DNA of 8,598 nucleotides from an uncultured Bacilli bacterium (GCA_944371685.1 CALVXV010000052.1:1-8598), one strand, 5' to 3'. Positions 1 through 7,052 are shown, counted from the stretch's first letter. A program made the numbers and translations. Notes: generated by a model from the letters alone, not told the origin.

Positions 1-79
1 CTTACATCTTGATAGTCCTTTTTGCAGACCTATCATTCTTTTAGTATTTAGTTTAATAGTATTTTCCGAACTAGTATAT
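1..79. other. window edge, no supported gene
   Basis: AT-rich sequence after the end of the minus-strand deacetylase-like gene. On the minus strand an ATG near position 44 opens a short frame (MIGLQKGLSRCK) that runs off the window edge. It has no good ribosome binding site and cannot be judged from twelve codons. No promoter or RNA gene is recognised. Confidence 0.4.
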
Positions 80-102
80 TAAAAAGACAGGTTTTTCTGC
101 CT
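80..102 (-). terminator. rho-independent terminator of the deacetylase-like gene
   Basis: Read on the minus strand, AGGCAG (102-97) pairs with CUGUCU (90-85), with one G-U pair and a six-base loop, and is followed by UUUUU. The stem begins inside the TAG stop codon of the upstream gene, so the hairpin starts exactly at the gene's end. Confidence 0.65.
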
Positions 103-946
103 ATTCTTTTAAAAGCTTTTCTAATGAGGTTATTTGATATCCTTTTGATTGAATATAATTTAGGATGGCATTTAACTGGGTAATTAAAGAATCATTTACT
201 TCTAATGAAATAATAGAACCTGGGAGAATTTTTTTCTTGATATTTAAAAGTGGATTGTTTTTGATTATGATTTTGGGCATGATGGTAATTGAATTTTGAA
301 TATTACAGGTTTTTAATATGCTTTTTTTTGGCTTTTGGGTATAACAATAGTTATATATTTGCGGGCCAATATTAGTGATGATAGTTTTCATCCACACAAA
401 ATCACTATCATTATAGTTTTCGTTATTACTTAAATTTCCTACTGTATGACCACTTTGGATGAGATTGATTATTTGATTATGATGTTTTTCTAGGTATGCA
501 CTTTCAATGAAAAAAGTGGCTTTAATTTTTCTTTGGTTTAAAGTGTTTATAATGGGAGTTAAGTCATCTTGGGGCTTTGTTTTAAAAAGTAAGGTTACTT
601 CCATTTTAGTATTATTACCGCCTATGACATATTTATCTTTATTTTTGTCTAAAGTATTTTTTACTTCTAATGGTTTATATACTAAGAGTTTATCATCAAA
701 ATAGCCGATTTTACTCATGGATTCATAGCTTTTTTTTGTATCAACTTCTTTACCATTTACACCGGGAATGATGGTATCATCTTTGATGATTGGTTCAATA
801 GCATTTTCTTTATAACCGTCTTTTTTGCTTTTGATTTCTGTTAATAAAGGATCACTTAGTTTAGCGGTGGTACCAACTTTTTCGGTATATATGAAGCTAG
901 AGATCATTAAGGTTAAAAGACCAATTATTTGAAAAAATTTTTTCAT
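101..946 (-). CDS. membrane-anchored NodB-fold polysaccharide deacetylase homologue, probably catalytically inactive
   Basis: Residue numbers here count from an upstream in-frame GTG at 955. The ATG at 946 is chosen because AGGGTG lies six bases before it, while the GTG has AGG touching it; this gives 281 residues. A basic start and a hydrophobic segment (about residues 7-23) form a signal peptide or membrane anchor. Residues 60-115 hold an unfamiliar stretch (IIPGVNGKEVD, KSYESMSKIGYFDDKLLVY). From about 118 the order of NodB elements is kept: a first strand, KATFFI (145-150), GHTVGN (169-174), LPGSIISLEV (244-253), and GYQITSLEKLL at the end. Metal-binding and catalytic motifs are gone: the TFDDGP position reads LFKTKP (123-128), the H-x3-H after GHxxGN reads LSNNE, no RPPxG arginine motif is seen, and the late LHD reads LEV. 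Enzymatic deacetylation is therefore unlikely. A cell-wall or glycan-binding role outside the membrane is inference. A TATAAT (969-964) lies upstream without a clear -35. Confidence 0.75.
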   Translation of the reverse strand: MKKFFQIIGLLTLMISSFIYTEKVGTTAKLSDPLLTEIKSKKDGYKENAIEPIIKDDTIIPGVNGKEVDTKKSYESMSKIGYFDDKLLVYKPLEVKNTLDKNKDKYVIGGNNTKMEVTLLFKTKPQDDLTPIINTLNQRKIKATFFIESAYLEKHHNQIINLIQSGHTVGNLSNNENYNDSDFVWMKTIITNIGPQIYNYCYTQKPKKSILKTCNIQNSITIMPKIIIKNNPLLNIKKKILPGSIISLEVNDSLITQLNAILNYIQSKGYQITSLEKLLKE

Positions 947-996
947 TTTCTTCACCCTATGAAATTATATGAGTAATTTTATTTAGTATGATTTTT

Positions 997-1025
997 TTCA
1001 CTTTTCATTTTAAAGTTCATATTAT
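997..1025 (+). promoter_or_regulatory. possible promoter of the small Gly/Tyr-rich gene
   Basis: TTCACT (997-1002), 17 bases, then TATTAT (1020-1025). Transcription would start about 15 bases before the ATG at 1047, just in front of the Shine-Dalgarno sequence. The region is very AT-rich, so chance matches are common. Confidence 0.3.
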
Positions 1026-1046
1026 ACTATGAAGGGGGAACTTTAT

Positions 1047-1250
1047 ATGAATGAACAATATTATAGACGTCCAATGGGTCCAAGGCCTGGTGGTCCAGGA
1101 CGACCACCAATGAATAATCAAGGAGGATTTTTGGGGCCTTTTATTTTAGGAGGAATTACGGGAGGACTTATTTCACCGCTTTTTTGGAATAATCGTCCTA
1201 TATATTATCCTTATTATCCGCCTTATGGCTATTATCAATTTTACCGTTAA
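1047..1250 (+). CDS. small Gly/Pro/Tyr-rich membrane peptide, function unknown
   Basis: A 67-residue protein starting MNEQYYRRP. The ATG at 1047 is chosen because AAGGGGGA (1032-1039) sits at the right distance before it; an in-frame ATG at 1029 would place this signal inside the gene. Three blocks can be seen. The first is a Pro/Gly/Arg-rich N-terminus (RPMGPRPGGPGRPPMNN). The second is a glycine-spaced hydrophobic segment (FLGPFILGGITGGLISPLFW) long enough to cross the membrane. The third is a Tyr/Pro-rich tail (YYPYYPPYGYYQFYR). The composition recalls small coat, wall-associated or adhesive peptides, but I do not recognise a family. It diverges from the pseudo-deacetylase across about 100 bases, so the two may share an envelope role; that is inference. 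The strong ribosome site and dedicated terminator argue that it is a real gene. Confidence 0.7.
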   Translation: MNEQYYRRPMGPRPGGPGRPPMNNQGGFLGPFILGGITGGLISPLFWNNRPIYYPYYPPYGYYQFYR

Positions 1251-1306
1251 AAAAAGTCTTTAATGATGAGATACTTAATTGTTATTGACATCATTTGAGA
1301 CTTTTT
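1251..1306. terminator. bidirectional terminator between convergent genes
   Basis: AAAAAGTCT (1251-1259) pairs perfectly with AGACTTTTT (1298-1306). An inner helix pairs AATGATG (1262-1268) with CATCATT (1289-1295). Both strands carry a T-run after the stem, so it can stop the small plus-strand gene and the minus-strand phosphoesterase. The phosphoesterase stop codon lies in the loop, so its last codons form one arm of the hairpin. Confidence 0.75.
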
Positions 1307-2264
1307 CTATATACTGTTTGGATACATTTTCTAAATCTTTAATTAAATCCATGATTTCTTCTTTGGTTTTAAGTCTAGTACCACTAGCATAGATATGACC
1401 ACCACCACCGTGATTGGCAGCAACTTCGTTTATTATTGGGCCTCTTGATCTAATAGATATACGGTATGAGCCAAGTTCTTTATCTTCAGTGGCGGTTACC
1501 CAGATTAGTATTTCGTCTATATGGTTAAAACTATTAATTAAATTTCCTGGTGTGGCTGCATCGACATTATGTTCTTTTAAGGTTTCAGCATTAATGATTA
1601 TGTACCCTACTTTAGTTTCGGTGATTTGATAATTTTGAGCCATATATCCTTGAAATTTTATTTCTTTATATGGTCTTAGATATAATTCATTATATATTTT
1701 AGTGATATCAATGTTTGTTTCTTCTAATAATTTACTTACGATGGCAAAGGTTTTAGCATTTGTATAAGAATACATGAAACGATTGGTATCAGCAATTAGA
1801 CCGATGTATAGTTTTTCGGCAGCGGCTTTAGAAATTTTTAAGTTTGTTTTAAAGGCTAGTTCTAAAACCATTTGTGAAGCACTGGATGATTTATCATCTA
1901 TCCATTCTAACTGACACATGGTCTCAACATATGGGTGATGGTCTATTTTAATAGAATTTTTTATTTTTCTAGGATCTAAGCCATCTACTCTTTTATGGTC
2001 AGGAGTATCGGTGACGATGAGGAGAGGGTTATTAATATTTTCTGGTAATTTATCTAATTCTCCAATGTATTTAAATTTAGCGGCTGGTGAACCGATAACA
2101 TAGACTTTTTTATTTGGAAAATTATCAACAATTATTTGTTTTAGGCCGAGTGAACTACCTAAGGCATCTGGATCAGGGCCAACGTGCCTAGCAATAATAA
2201 TTGTGTCAGCAGTTTTTATTTTTTTATAAATTTGTCTATATAAATTTGGTTTAAATAAATTCAT
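1275..2264 (-). CDS. nrnA: DHH/DHHA1 phosphoesterase, bifunctional oligoribonuclease/pAp phosphatase type (NrnA)
   Basis: NrnA enzymes degrade 2-5 nt RNAs and dephosphorylate 3'-phosphoadenosine 5'-phosphate in the cytosol with Mn2+. All DHH motifs are present (numbered from the in-frame GTG at 2273; subtract 3 for the ATG at 2264): HVGPDPDALGS (30-40) with H30, D34 and D36; VTDTPD with D89; the DHH triad (111-113); GLIADTNRF with D162. The DHHA1 domain ends with HGGGGH (288-293), which binds substrate. About 329 residues is the usual NrnA length. The ATG is preferred because it leaves room after the weak AGAAAGTG signal, but either start is possible. It has its own promoter about 30 bases upstream and is separated from the arc operon by a terminator, so it is probably monocistronic. 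A cyclic-dinucleotide phosphodiesterase of the DhhP type is the main alternative, since the families overlap in sequence. Confidence 0.85.
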   Translation of the reverse strand: MNLFKPNLYRQIYKKIKTADTIIIARHVGPDPDALGSSLGLKQIIVDNFPNKKVYVIGSPAAKFKYIGELDKLPENINNPLLIVTDTPDHKRVDGLDPRKIKNSIKIDHHPYVETMCQLEWIDDKSSSASQMVLELAFKTNLKISKAAAEKLYIGLIADTNRFMYSYTNAKTFAIVSKLLEETNIDITKIYNELYLRPYKEIKFQGYMAQNYQITETKVGYIIINAETLKEHNVDAATPGNLINSFNHIDEILIWVTATEDKELGSYRISIRSRGPIINEVAANHGGGGHIYASGTRLKTKEEIMDLIKDLENVSKQYIEKVSNDVNNN

Positions 2265-2293
2265 TTTTATCACACTTTCTTTTTCTAATTAGA

Positions 2294-2322
2294 ATTATAT
2301 CATACTTTACATTTTTTTTAAA
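2294..2322 (-). promoter_or_regulatory. promoter of the DHH phosphoesterase gene
   Basis: On the minus strand, TTTAAA (2322-2317), a 17-base spacer, and TATAAT (2299-2294) preceded by TG one base upstream (extended -10). Transcription would start near 2287, about 23 bases before the ATG. Confidence 0.55.
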
Positions 2323-2325
2323 TTT

Positions 2326-2353
2326 AAAAAGGCTATTGAATAAATCAATAGTC
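2326..2353 (-). terminator. terminator of the arc operon
   Basis: On the minus strand GACTATTGA (2353-2345) and TCAATAGCC (2339-2331) form a nine-pair stem with one A-C mismatch and a five-base loop, followed by TTTTT. It begins one base after the transporter stop codon and closes the four-gene operon. Confidence 0.7.
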
Positions 2354-2354
2354 T

Positions 2355-3800
2355 TTAGAGAATGATAGTTGCGGCCGTTAATATTAATATATTTACTACG
2401 GCAATTGTTAAAACAACTTTGATAGCCCATTTAAACCAAGTGGTGTATTCTACTTTGGCTAAGGCTAGTCCACCCATAATAGCTCCGCAAGTTGGAGTTA
2501 TTAAATTTACAAGACCGTTAGCGGATACAAAGGTCATAATAGTAGTTTCTACACTATAGCCAACATTAACAGCAAGTGGTCCCATAATTGGGGTTGACAA
2601 GGTGGCAAGACCTGAGCTTGATGGAACTAAGACTGATAATACAACGTGTAATATGTAATTTAACGGTGTGAATATAACAGCTGGTACTTCTTTTAATAAA
2701 TTAGAGGCATTATAAATTATATAATTATCTAAATATGTTGTTTGAAGTAAAACACTAGCGCCTCTAGCAATAGCAATGATTAAAACAACGCTCATCATGT
2801 CTTTAGTACCATTTACAAAGGTTTCAACAAACTCATGTTCTTTAAAAGAATTAATTATAGCAATGATTATAGAAGATATTAAGAACCACAAAGCGGCTTC
2901 ATAGAAATACCAACTTCCTAGTGGCGTTCCAGTTAGCCATCCAGTAAATTTATCAAATATATTAACACCAAATTCACCCCAAGGAATGAAGCCAATAATC
3001 ATAACCACGAAGGTTAAAGCAAATATTATTAGGGTTAACTTTTGTTTGGTGGTTAGCTGTGTTTTTTCTTCTTTTACTTGTTTGCCATAAGCTTCTTGCA
3101 TGGCTTTTTGTTCTTGAAGTGACAAGAAGGTAGAGCCTTTTTCTTTTTGGACTTTTTTGGCATAACGCATAACAAAGAATATAGATATTCCAAGGGTTGT
3201 TAGCCAAAGAATAGCACCTAGGGCAATTATGATACCTTGATTGACAGTTATTCCATCTGGTAGAGCACTGACAGCAGCTCCGACAGCAAATGGATTGATG
3301 GTTGAACCTAAGACACCTGAGCCAGCACCCAATAGAACTACTGAGGCACCAACTAATGTATCCATACGAGCAGCAACCATAGTAGCAGCTAACAAGGCAT
3401 AAAAACCAACGGTTTCTTCAAGCATACCATAGGTGGTTCCACCTAGTGAAAAGATGAACATTAAGATTGGTATTAATATAGTTTCTCTACCCTTTAATTT
3501 TTGAACTAAGACTTTAATACCAGTTTCTAGGGCTCCTGTTTTAGTAACGATGGCCAAGAAACCACCTAGTATGATGACGAAGATACATACATCAATGGCA
3601 TTTTCAAAGCCTAATATTGGTGACATTAAGATATCAGATAATTTAGCTCTAACAACACCACTACCATTTATAATAGTATCTCCACTAAATCTGGCAATTG
3701 GTAAAATATATGAAAGAACTCCTAAAGCAAAAATCAAAATTAGAATTATTGAAAAAGCTGATAACATTACTTTATTTTTATTTTTGTTATTTTCTGTCAT
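2355..3800 (-). CDS. YfcC/DcuC-family membrane transporter, probable arginine/ornithine exchanger
   Basis: A 481-residue polytopic membrane protein of the C4-dicarboxylate anaerobic carrier-like group (YfcC). Hydrophobic segments lie near residues 13-34, 68-86, 107-121, 130-165, 187-211, 255-273, 300-317, 335-352, 372-392, 403-445 and 457-480, with a charged cytoplasmic loop at about 213-253. Family-like features are the two pore-type stretches STINPFAVGAA (166-176) and VPSSSGLATLSTPIMGP (392-408), then NLITPTCGA (432-440). The ATG at 3800 is chosen over an upstream TTG because AGGAGGG precedes it by five to six bases; that signal is written by the last codons of arcC, and the ATG follows the arcC stop after one base. 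No ArcD-type antiporter is present, so arginine uptake with ornithine export is inferred from operon position. YfcC proteins are poorly characterised and dicarboxylate or peptide transport cannot be excluded. Confidence 0.82.
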   Translation of the reverse strand: MTENNKNKNKVMLSAFSIILILIFALGVLSYILPIARFSGDTIINGSGVVRAKLSDILMSPILGFENAIDVCIFVIILGGFLAIVTKTGALETGIKVLVQKLKGRETILIPILMFIFSLGGTTYGMLEETVGFYALLAATMVAARMDTLVGASVVLLGAGSGVLGSTINPFAVGAAVSALPDGITVNQGIIIALGAILWLTTLGISIFFVMRYAKKVQKEKGSTFLSLQEQKAMQEAYGKQVKEEKTQLTTKQKLTLIIFALTFVVMIIGFIPWGEFGVNIFDKFTGWLTGTPLGSWYFYEAALWFLISSIIIAIINSFKEHEFVETFVNGTKDMMSVVLIIAIARGASVLLQTTYLDNYIIYNASNLLKEVPAVIFTPLNYILHVVLSVLVPSSSGLATLSTPIMGPLAVNVGYSVETTIMTFVSANGLVNLITPTCGAIMGGLALAKVEYTTWFKWAIKVVLTIAVVNILILTAATIIL

Positions 3801-3801
3801 T

Positions 3802-4704
3802 TTATCCCTCCTCAATAACAGTCCCAGCTTTTCCGTTTAAAGCAGCATAAGCGTTTTCTAGGGAGGCAATAATGGCTGTGCCATGATGCTTTTCGGCAAA
3901 ATCTAGGCACGCTTCAACTTTTGGAAGCATACTTCCTTGGGCAAATTGCCCTTGTTCAATATATTTATGAGCTTCACTGGTTGTCGTTTTATCTAATTCA
4001 ATTTCATTTTCTTTACCATAGTTTAAACATACTTTGTCAACGGCGGTTAGAATTAATAAGATGTCAGCATCTATTTGTCTAGCTAGTAAGGCGGCTGATT
4101 TATCTTTATCAATAACAGCATCAATGCCTTCTAGGCCTTTTTCTTTATCATAGATAACTGGTATACCACCGCCACCTAGGGCGATTACTATATATCCATC
4201 TTCATTTAGTTTTTTGATAACATTTTCTTCAATGATTTGTTTAGGTATTGGCGATGGAACGACACGGCGATATCCTCGGCCGGCATCTTCTTTAAATTTG
4301 TAGCCTTTTGCTTGAGAAATTTTTTCAGCTTGCTCTTTAGTATAAAATTGACCAATTGGTTTAGTGGGGTTTAAAAATGCTTTATCGTTTTTATCTACTA
4401 GTGTTTGGGTTATGAGTGTTAGGCAAATTTTTTTGATATGTTTTTTATTTAATTCATCTTGAATAGTTTGCTGAAGCTGATAGCCAATATATCCTTGGCT
4501 CATGCTTCCACATTCTGGGAAGGGCATTGTTTGCATATCATTAAATATCTGCCCTATTTGTGGTCCGTTACCATGAGTAATAATTACATCATGTTTTTTT
4601 ATTAATTCGACTAACATTGGAGCGATTTTTTCAATTTTATTTTGTTGCTCTAAAGCATTATTTCCTAAGGCGTTGCCACCTAATGCGATAACTATTTTAC
4701 TCAT
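3802..4704 (-). CDS. arcC: carbamate kinase
   Basis: Catalyses the last step of the arginine deiminase pathway: carbamoyl phosphate plus ADP gives ATP, CO2 and ammonia. The 300-residue length is normal for a member of the amino acid kinase fold. Motifs in order are ALGGNAL (7-13), THGNGPQIG (43-51), AGRGYRRVVPSP (141-152), ALGGGGIPV (175-183), DAVIDKDKSAALLA (195-208), LTAVDKV (219-225) and FAQGSMLPKVEAC (254-266), which is diagnostic of carbamate kinase. Its ATG overlaps the arcB stop by eight bases and has no strong ribosome site of its own, which suggests translational coupling to arcB. Its terminal Glu-Glu-Gly codons double as the ribosome binding site of the transporter. Confidence 0.96.
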   Translation of the reverse strand: MSKIVIALGGNALGNNALEQQNKIEKIAPMLVELIKKHDVIITHGNGPQIGQIFNDMQTMPFPECGSMSQGYIGYQLQQTIQDELNKKHIKKICLTLITQTLVDKNDKAFLNPTKPIGQFYTKEQAEKISQAKGYKFKEDAGRGYRRVVPSPIPKQIIEENVIKKLNEDGYIVIALGGGGIPVIYDKEKGLEGIDAVIDKDKSAALLARQIDADILLILTAVDKVCLNYGKENEIELDKTTTSEAHKYIEQGQFAQGSMLPKVEACLDFAEKHHGTAIIASLENAYAALNGKAGTVIEEG

Positions 4705-5689
4705 TTTTCATTGTGGCATACATAATGGCTTTGATAGTATGCATACGGTTTTCGGCTTCGTCAAATACTTTAGAGTTGGCTGATTCAAAGACTTCATTAG
4801 TAACTTCCATTTCAGTTAGGCCAAATTTTTGGTTTATATCTTGCCCTATTTTGGTTTTTAAGTCATGAAATGATGGTAGACAGTGCATAAATATGACATT
4901 TTGACTAGCATTTTTTATGACTTCTTTAGTAACTCTATATGGAGTTAATAGTTTGATTCTTTCAGCCCATACTTCGTCTGGTTCGCCCATGGATACCCAA
5001 ACATCAGTATAAATAACATCGACATTTTTAGTTCCTTCTTGAACATTTTCGGTGAAATTTAATTTACTACCAGATGTTTTGGCAATTTCCATACATGTGT
5101 TTATTAATTCTTGACTTGGCCAAAGTTCTTTAGGAGCACAGCAAGTAAAGTTCATACCCATTTTAGCAGAAGCGACCATTAAAGAGTTACCGACATTATT
5201 TCTGGCATCTCCCATGAAAACAAAGTTTATGCCTTCTAAGTGTCCAAAGTTTTCTTCGATGGTTAATAAGTCAGCTAGCATTTGGGTTGGATGGAATTCA
5301 TTGGTTAGACCATTCCATACAGGAACACCAGCATACTCACCTAGTGTTTCAACGATTTCTTGATCAAAACCACGATATTCAATACCATCATACATTCTAC
5401 CTAATACTCTGGCAGTATCTTCGATGCTTTCTTTTTTGCCCATTTGTGAACTACCTGGTTCTAGGTAAGTAACTCCCATGCCTAAGTCGTGTCCGGCTAC
5501 TTCAAAAGCGCATCTGGTTCTAGTTGAAGTTTTTTCAAATAGTAAAACAATGTTTTTCCCATCTAAATATTTATGAGGTATATGATTTTGTTTTTTTTCT
5601 TTGAAGTCTTTAGATAAATCTAATAAATATCTAATTTCTTCTTTAGTATAATCTAATAGTTTTAAAAAGTTTCTTCCTGTTAAGTTCAT
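4697..5689 (-). CDS. arcB: ornithine carbamoyltransferase, catabolic
   Basis: Converts citrulline and phosphate to ornithine and carbamoyl phosphate in the arginine deiminase pathway; the same fold also runs the reverse, anabolic reaction (argF). At 330 residues it is full length. Key motifs are STRTR (55-59) for carbamoyl phosphate binding, HPTQMLAD (133-140), the ornithine-side loop DVWVSMGE (229-236) and MHCLP (268-272) with the active-site cysteine C270. AAAGGAA precedes the ATG at a normal distance and overlaps the end of arcA, only 14 bases away. The catabolic role comes from position between arcA and arcC and the absence of biosynthetic arg genes in the window; sequence alone does not separate ArcB from ArgF. 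Confidence 0.95.
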   Translation of the reverse strand: MNLTGRNFLKLLDYTKEEIRYLLDLSKDFKEKKQNHIPHKYLDGKNIVLLFEKTSTRTRCAFEVAGHDLGMGVTYLEPGSSQMGKKESIEDTARVLGRMYDGIEYRGFDQEIVETLGEYAGVPVWNGLTNEFHPTQMLADLLTIEENFGHLEGINFVFMGDARNNVGNSLMVASAKMGMNFTCCAPKELWPSQELINTCMEIAKTSGSKLNFTENVQEGTKNVDVIYTDVWVSMGEPDEVWAERIKLLTPYRVTKEVIKNASQNVIFMHCLPSFHDLKTKIGQDINQKFGLTEMEVTNEVFESANSKVFDEAENRMHTIKAIMYATMKNE

Positions 5690-5703
5690 GTTTTGTTCCT
5701 TTC

Positions 5704-6945
5704 TTATTTTTCTCTAACTAACGGCATACTCATACATCTTGGGCCACCACGACCTCTTGATAATTCAGCACTACTGATTTCGATTACTTTTAAACCATAT
5801 TCTCTTAATACTTTATTGGTTTCAGTATTTCGGTTATAAACTACAACGACTCCTGGGGCAATGGCTAAGGTATTACTACCGTCGTTCCATTGTTCTCTAG
5901 CTGAGGCTATTTTATCACCACCAGCACACGGAATTAAAGTTATATCTATACCTAAGTATTTTTCTAAGATTTCTTCTAAGCTACCTGTCATTTCTTTAAC
6001 GTTTAAATCTTCATCACTATCTGGATCATTACCTTCTTTGATTTCATAAACTTTTAATGTATCCATGATTCCTGGATGATAGGTAAATTTATCATAGTCG
6101 ACCTGGGTAAATACAGTATCAAGATGCATAAAAGCTCGGCTATTTGGAATATTGAAAGCTAAAATCGTGTCTATTTTACTTTCTTTATTTTTAAAGATGT
6201 TTTTGGCCAATTGGTCGATGGCTCCAGCTTCGGTTCTTTGAGAGATGCCAACGGCTAAAACATGTTCGTTTAGATTTAAGATATCACCACCTTCAATATG
6301 GCATTGTTCGTATCTATCGTAGTATTTATATACTTTGCCAGCAAATTTTGGGTGGTAATTGAAAATGTATTCAGCATATATTGTTTCTCTATTTCTAGTT
6401 ACAGAATACATTTTATTCAAACTGATTCCTTCACCGATACTGGCGAAGTTATCTCTTGTGAAGTATAAATTTGGCATAGGATCAGTTATGAAGGCAGAAT
6501 CTTCACTGACTAAGTCAACTAATGATTTATCTAATTTTCGTTTTTGATAATCTAGTTCGTTTATTCTGATTCCTTCCATTGTTTTTAAGACTAGAGTCTT
6601 ATTATCTTCAATACTTTTTAAGTATTCTAGCACAAGATGTTTATATTTTGGAGTATCAACTCCGGCCTCAGTTATAAACTGATTTATGAATTTGTCTTTG
6701 ATATCTGGCCTTTGATTTAAAACTTCAGTCATTAAATCTTCAAGGTAATAGACGGTGATACCATTTTCTTTTAATCTTTGAGCAAATTCATCATGTTCTT
6801 GTTGAGCGACTTCCAAATATGGAATATCGTCAAATAATAATCTTTCTAAGGTGTCTGGGGTTAAATTTAACAATTCTTTACCAGGTCGATGAAGTAAAAC
6901 TTCTTTTAGCGGCTTGATTTCACTTGTAACATCAATCGCACTCAT
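5704..6945 (-). CDS. arcA: arginine deiminase
   Basis: Hydrolyses arginine to citrulline and ammonia, the entry step of the pathway. It has the normal length of 413 residues and the complete guanidino-group modifying active site: PMPNLYFTRD (156-165) with D165, HIEGGD (216-221) with E218, HLDTVF (274-279) with H274 and D276, and the nucleophile C404 in GGPRCMSMPL (400-409). The N-terminus SEIKPLKEVLLHRPG is typical of the family. The start is fixed by AAGGAGGG (6958-6951) five bases before the ATG. It is the first gene of the operon and follows a short leader with a perfect dyad. The pathway yields one ATP per arginine and raises pH, so it usually serves energy and acid tolerance in fermentative bacteria. 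A regulator gene such as arcR or argR is not in the window. Confidence 0.97.
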   Translation of the reverse strand: MSAIDVTSEIKPLKEVLLHRPGKELLNLTPDTLERLLFDDIPYLEVAQQEHDEFAQRLKENGITVYYLEDLMTEVLNQRPDIKDKFINQFITEAGVDTPKYKHLVLEYLKSIEDNKTLVLKTMEGIRINELDYQKRKLDKSLVDLVSEDSAFITDPMPNLYFTRDNFASIGEGISLNKMYSVTRNRETIYAEYIFNYHPKFAGKVYKYYDRYEQCHIEGGDILNLNEHVLAVGISQRTEAGAIDQLAKNIFKNKESKIDTILAFNIPNSRAFMHLDTVFTQVDYDKFTYHPGIMDTLKVYEIKEGNDPDSDEDLNVKEMTGSLEEILEKYLGIDITLIPCAGGDKIASAREQWNDGSNTLAIAPGVVVVYNRNTETNKVLREYGLKVIEISSAELSRGRGGPRCMSMPLVREK

Positions 6946-6957
6946 TTTATCCCTCCT

Positions 6958-6977
6958 TATGTTATCATCATAACATA
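6958..6977. promoter_or_regulatory. perfect 8-bp dyad at the arcA promoter, candidate operator
   Basis: TATGTTAT, four bases, ATAACATA: perfectly symmetric. Read as TGTTA-N6-TAACA it has the half-site geometry of Crp/Fnr-family boxes (TGTGA-N6-TCACA), the family of the ArcR regulators of arc operons. Rex sites have a similar shape. It touches the arcA ribosome site on one side and overlaps the likely -10, a position that fits repression better than activation. In mRNA it could also form a hairpin just before the Shine-Dalgarno sequence. The binding protein is unknown. Confidence 0.5.
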
Positions 6978-6995
6978 GTTTTTGGTTTATTTTAA
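6967..6995 (-). promoter_or_regulatory. possible arcA operon promoter
   Basis: On the minus strand TTAAAA (6995-6990), 17 bases, then TATGAT (6972-6967); transcription would start near 6960. An alternative is TTTAAA (7014-7009) with AATAAA (6991-6986), which would put the dyad within the transcript. Neither is strong, consistent with a regulated promoter. Confidence 0.3.
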
Positions 6996-7017
6996 GGGAG
7001 TTTTGGGCTTTAAAGTA

Positions 7018-7046
7018 TTGACTTTACTCTAATTTACATATATAAT
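7018..7046 (+). promoter_or_regulatory. strong rpsD promoter
   Basis: TTGACT (7018-7023), a 17-base spacer, and a perfect TATAAT (7041-7046). The start would be near 7053, just where the structured leader begins. This is the best promoter in the window, as expected for a ribosomal protein gene. Confidence 0.85.
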
Positions 7047-7052
7047 TATAAA

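Noticed and set aside
507..704. 65-residue frame opposite the deacetylase-like gene
   Set aside because: Antisense shadow of a gene with clear protein-level structure; no ribosome site. The same holds for the antisense or out-of-phase frames at 1414-1629, 2362-2559, 2974-3207, 3550-3840, 5287-5472, 5861-6049, 6359-6547 and 7346-7582.
3801..3815. TTG start for the transporter at 3815, overlapping arcC
   Set aside because: It would place the AGGAGGG ribosome site inside the gene; the ATG at 3800 is correctly spaced from it.
6958..6977. ArgR (ARG box) reading of the arcA dyad
   Set aside because: The half-sites are one base too far from the centre and lack the TNTGNAT-W4-ATNCANA pattern, so a Crp/Fnr-like or Rex-like geometry fits better.
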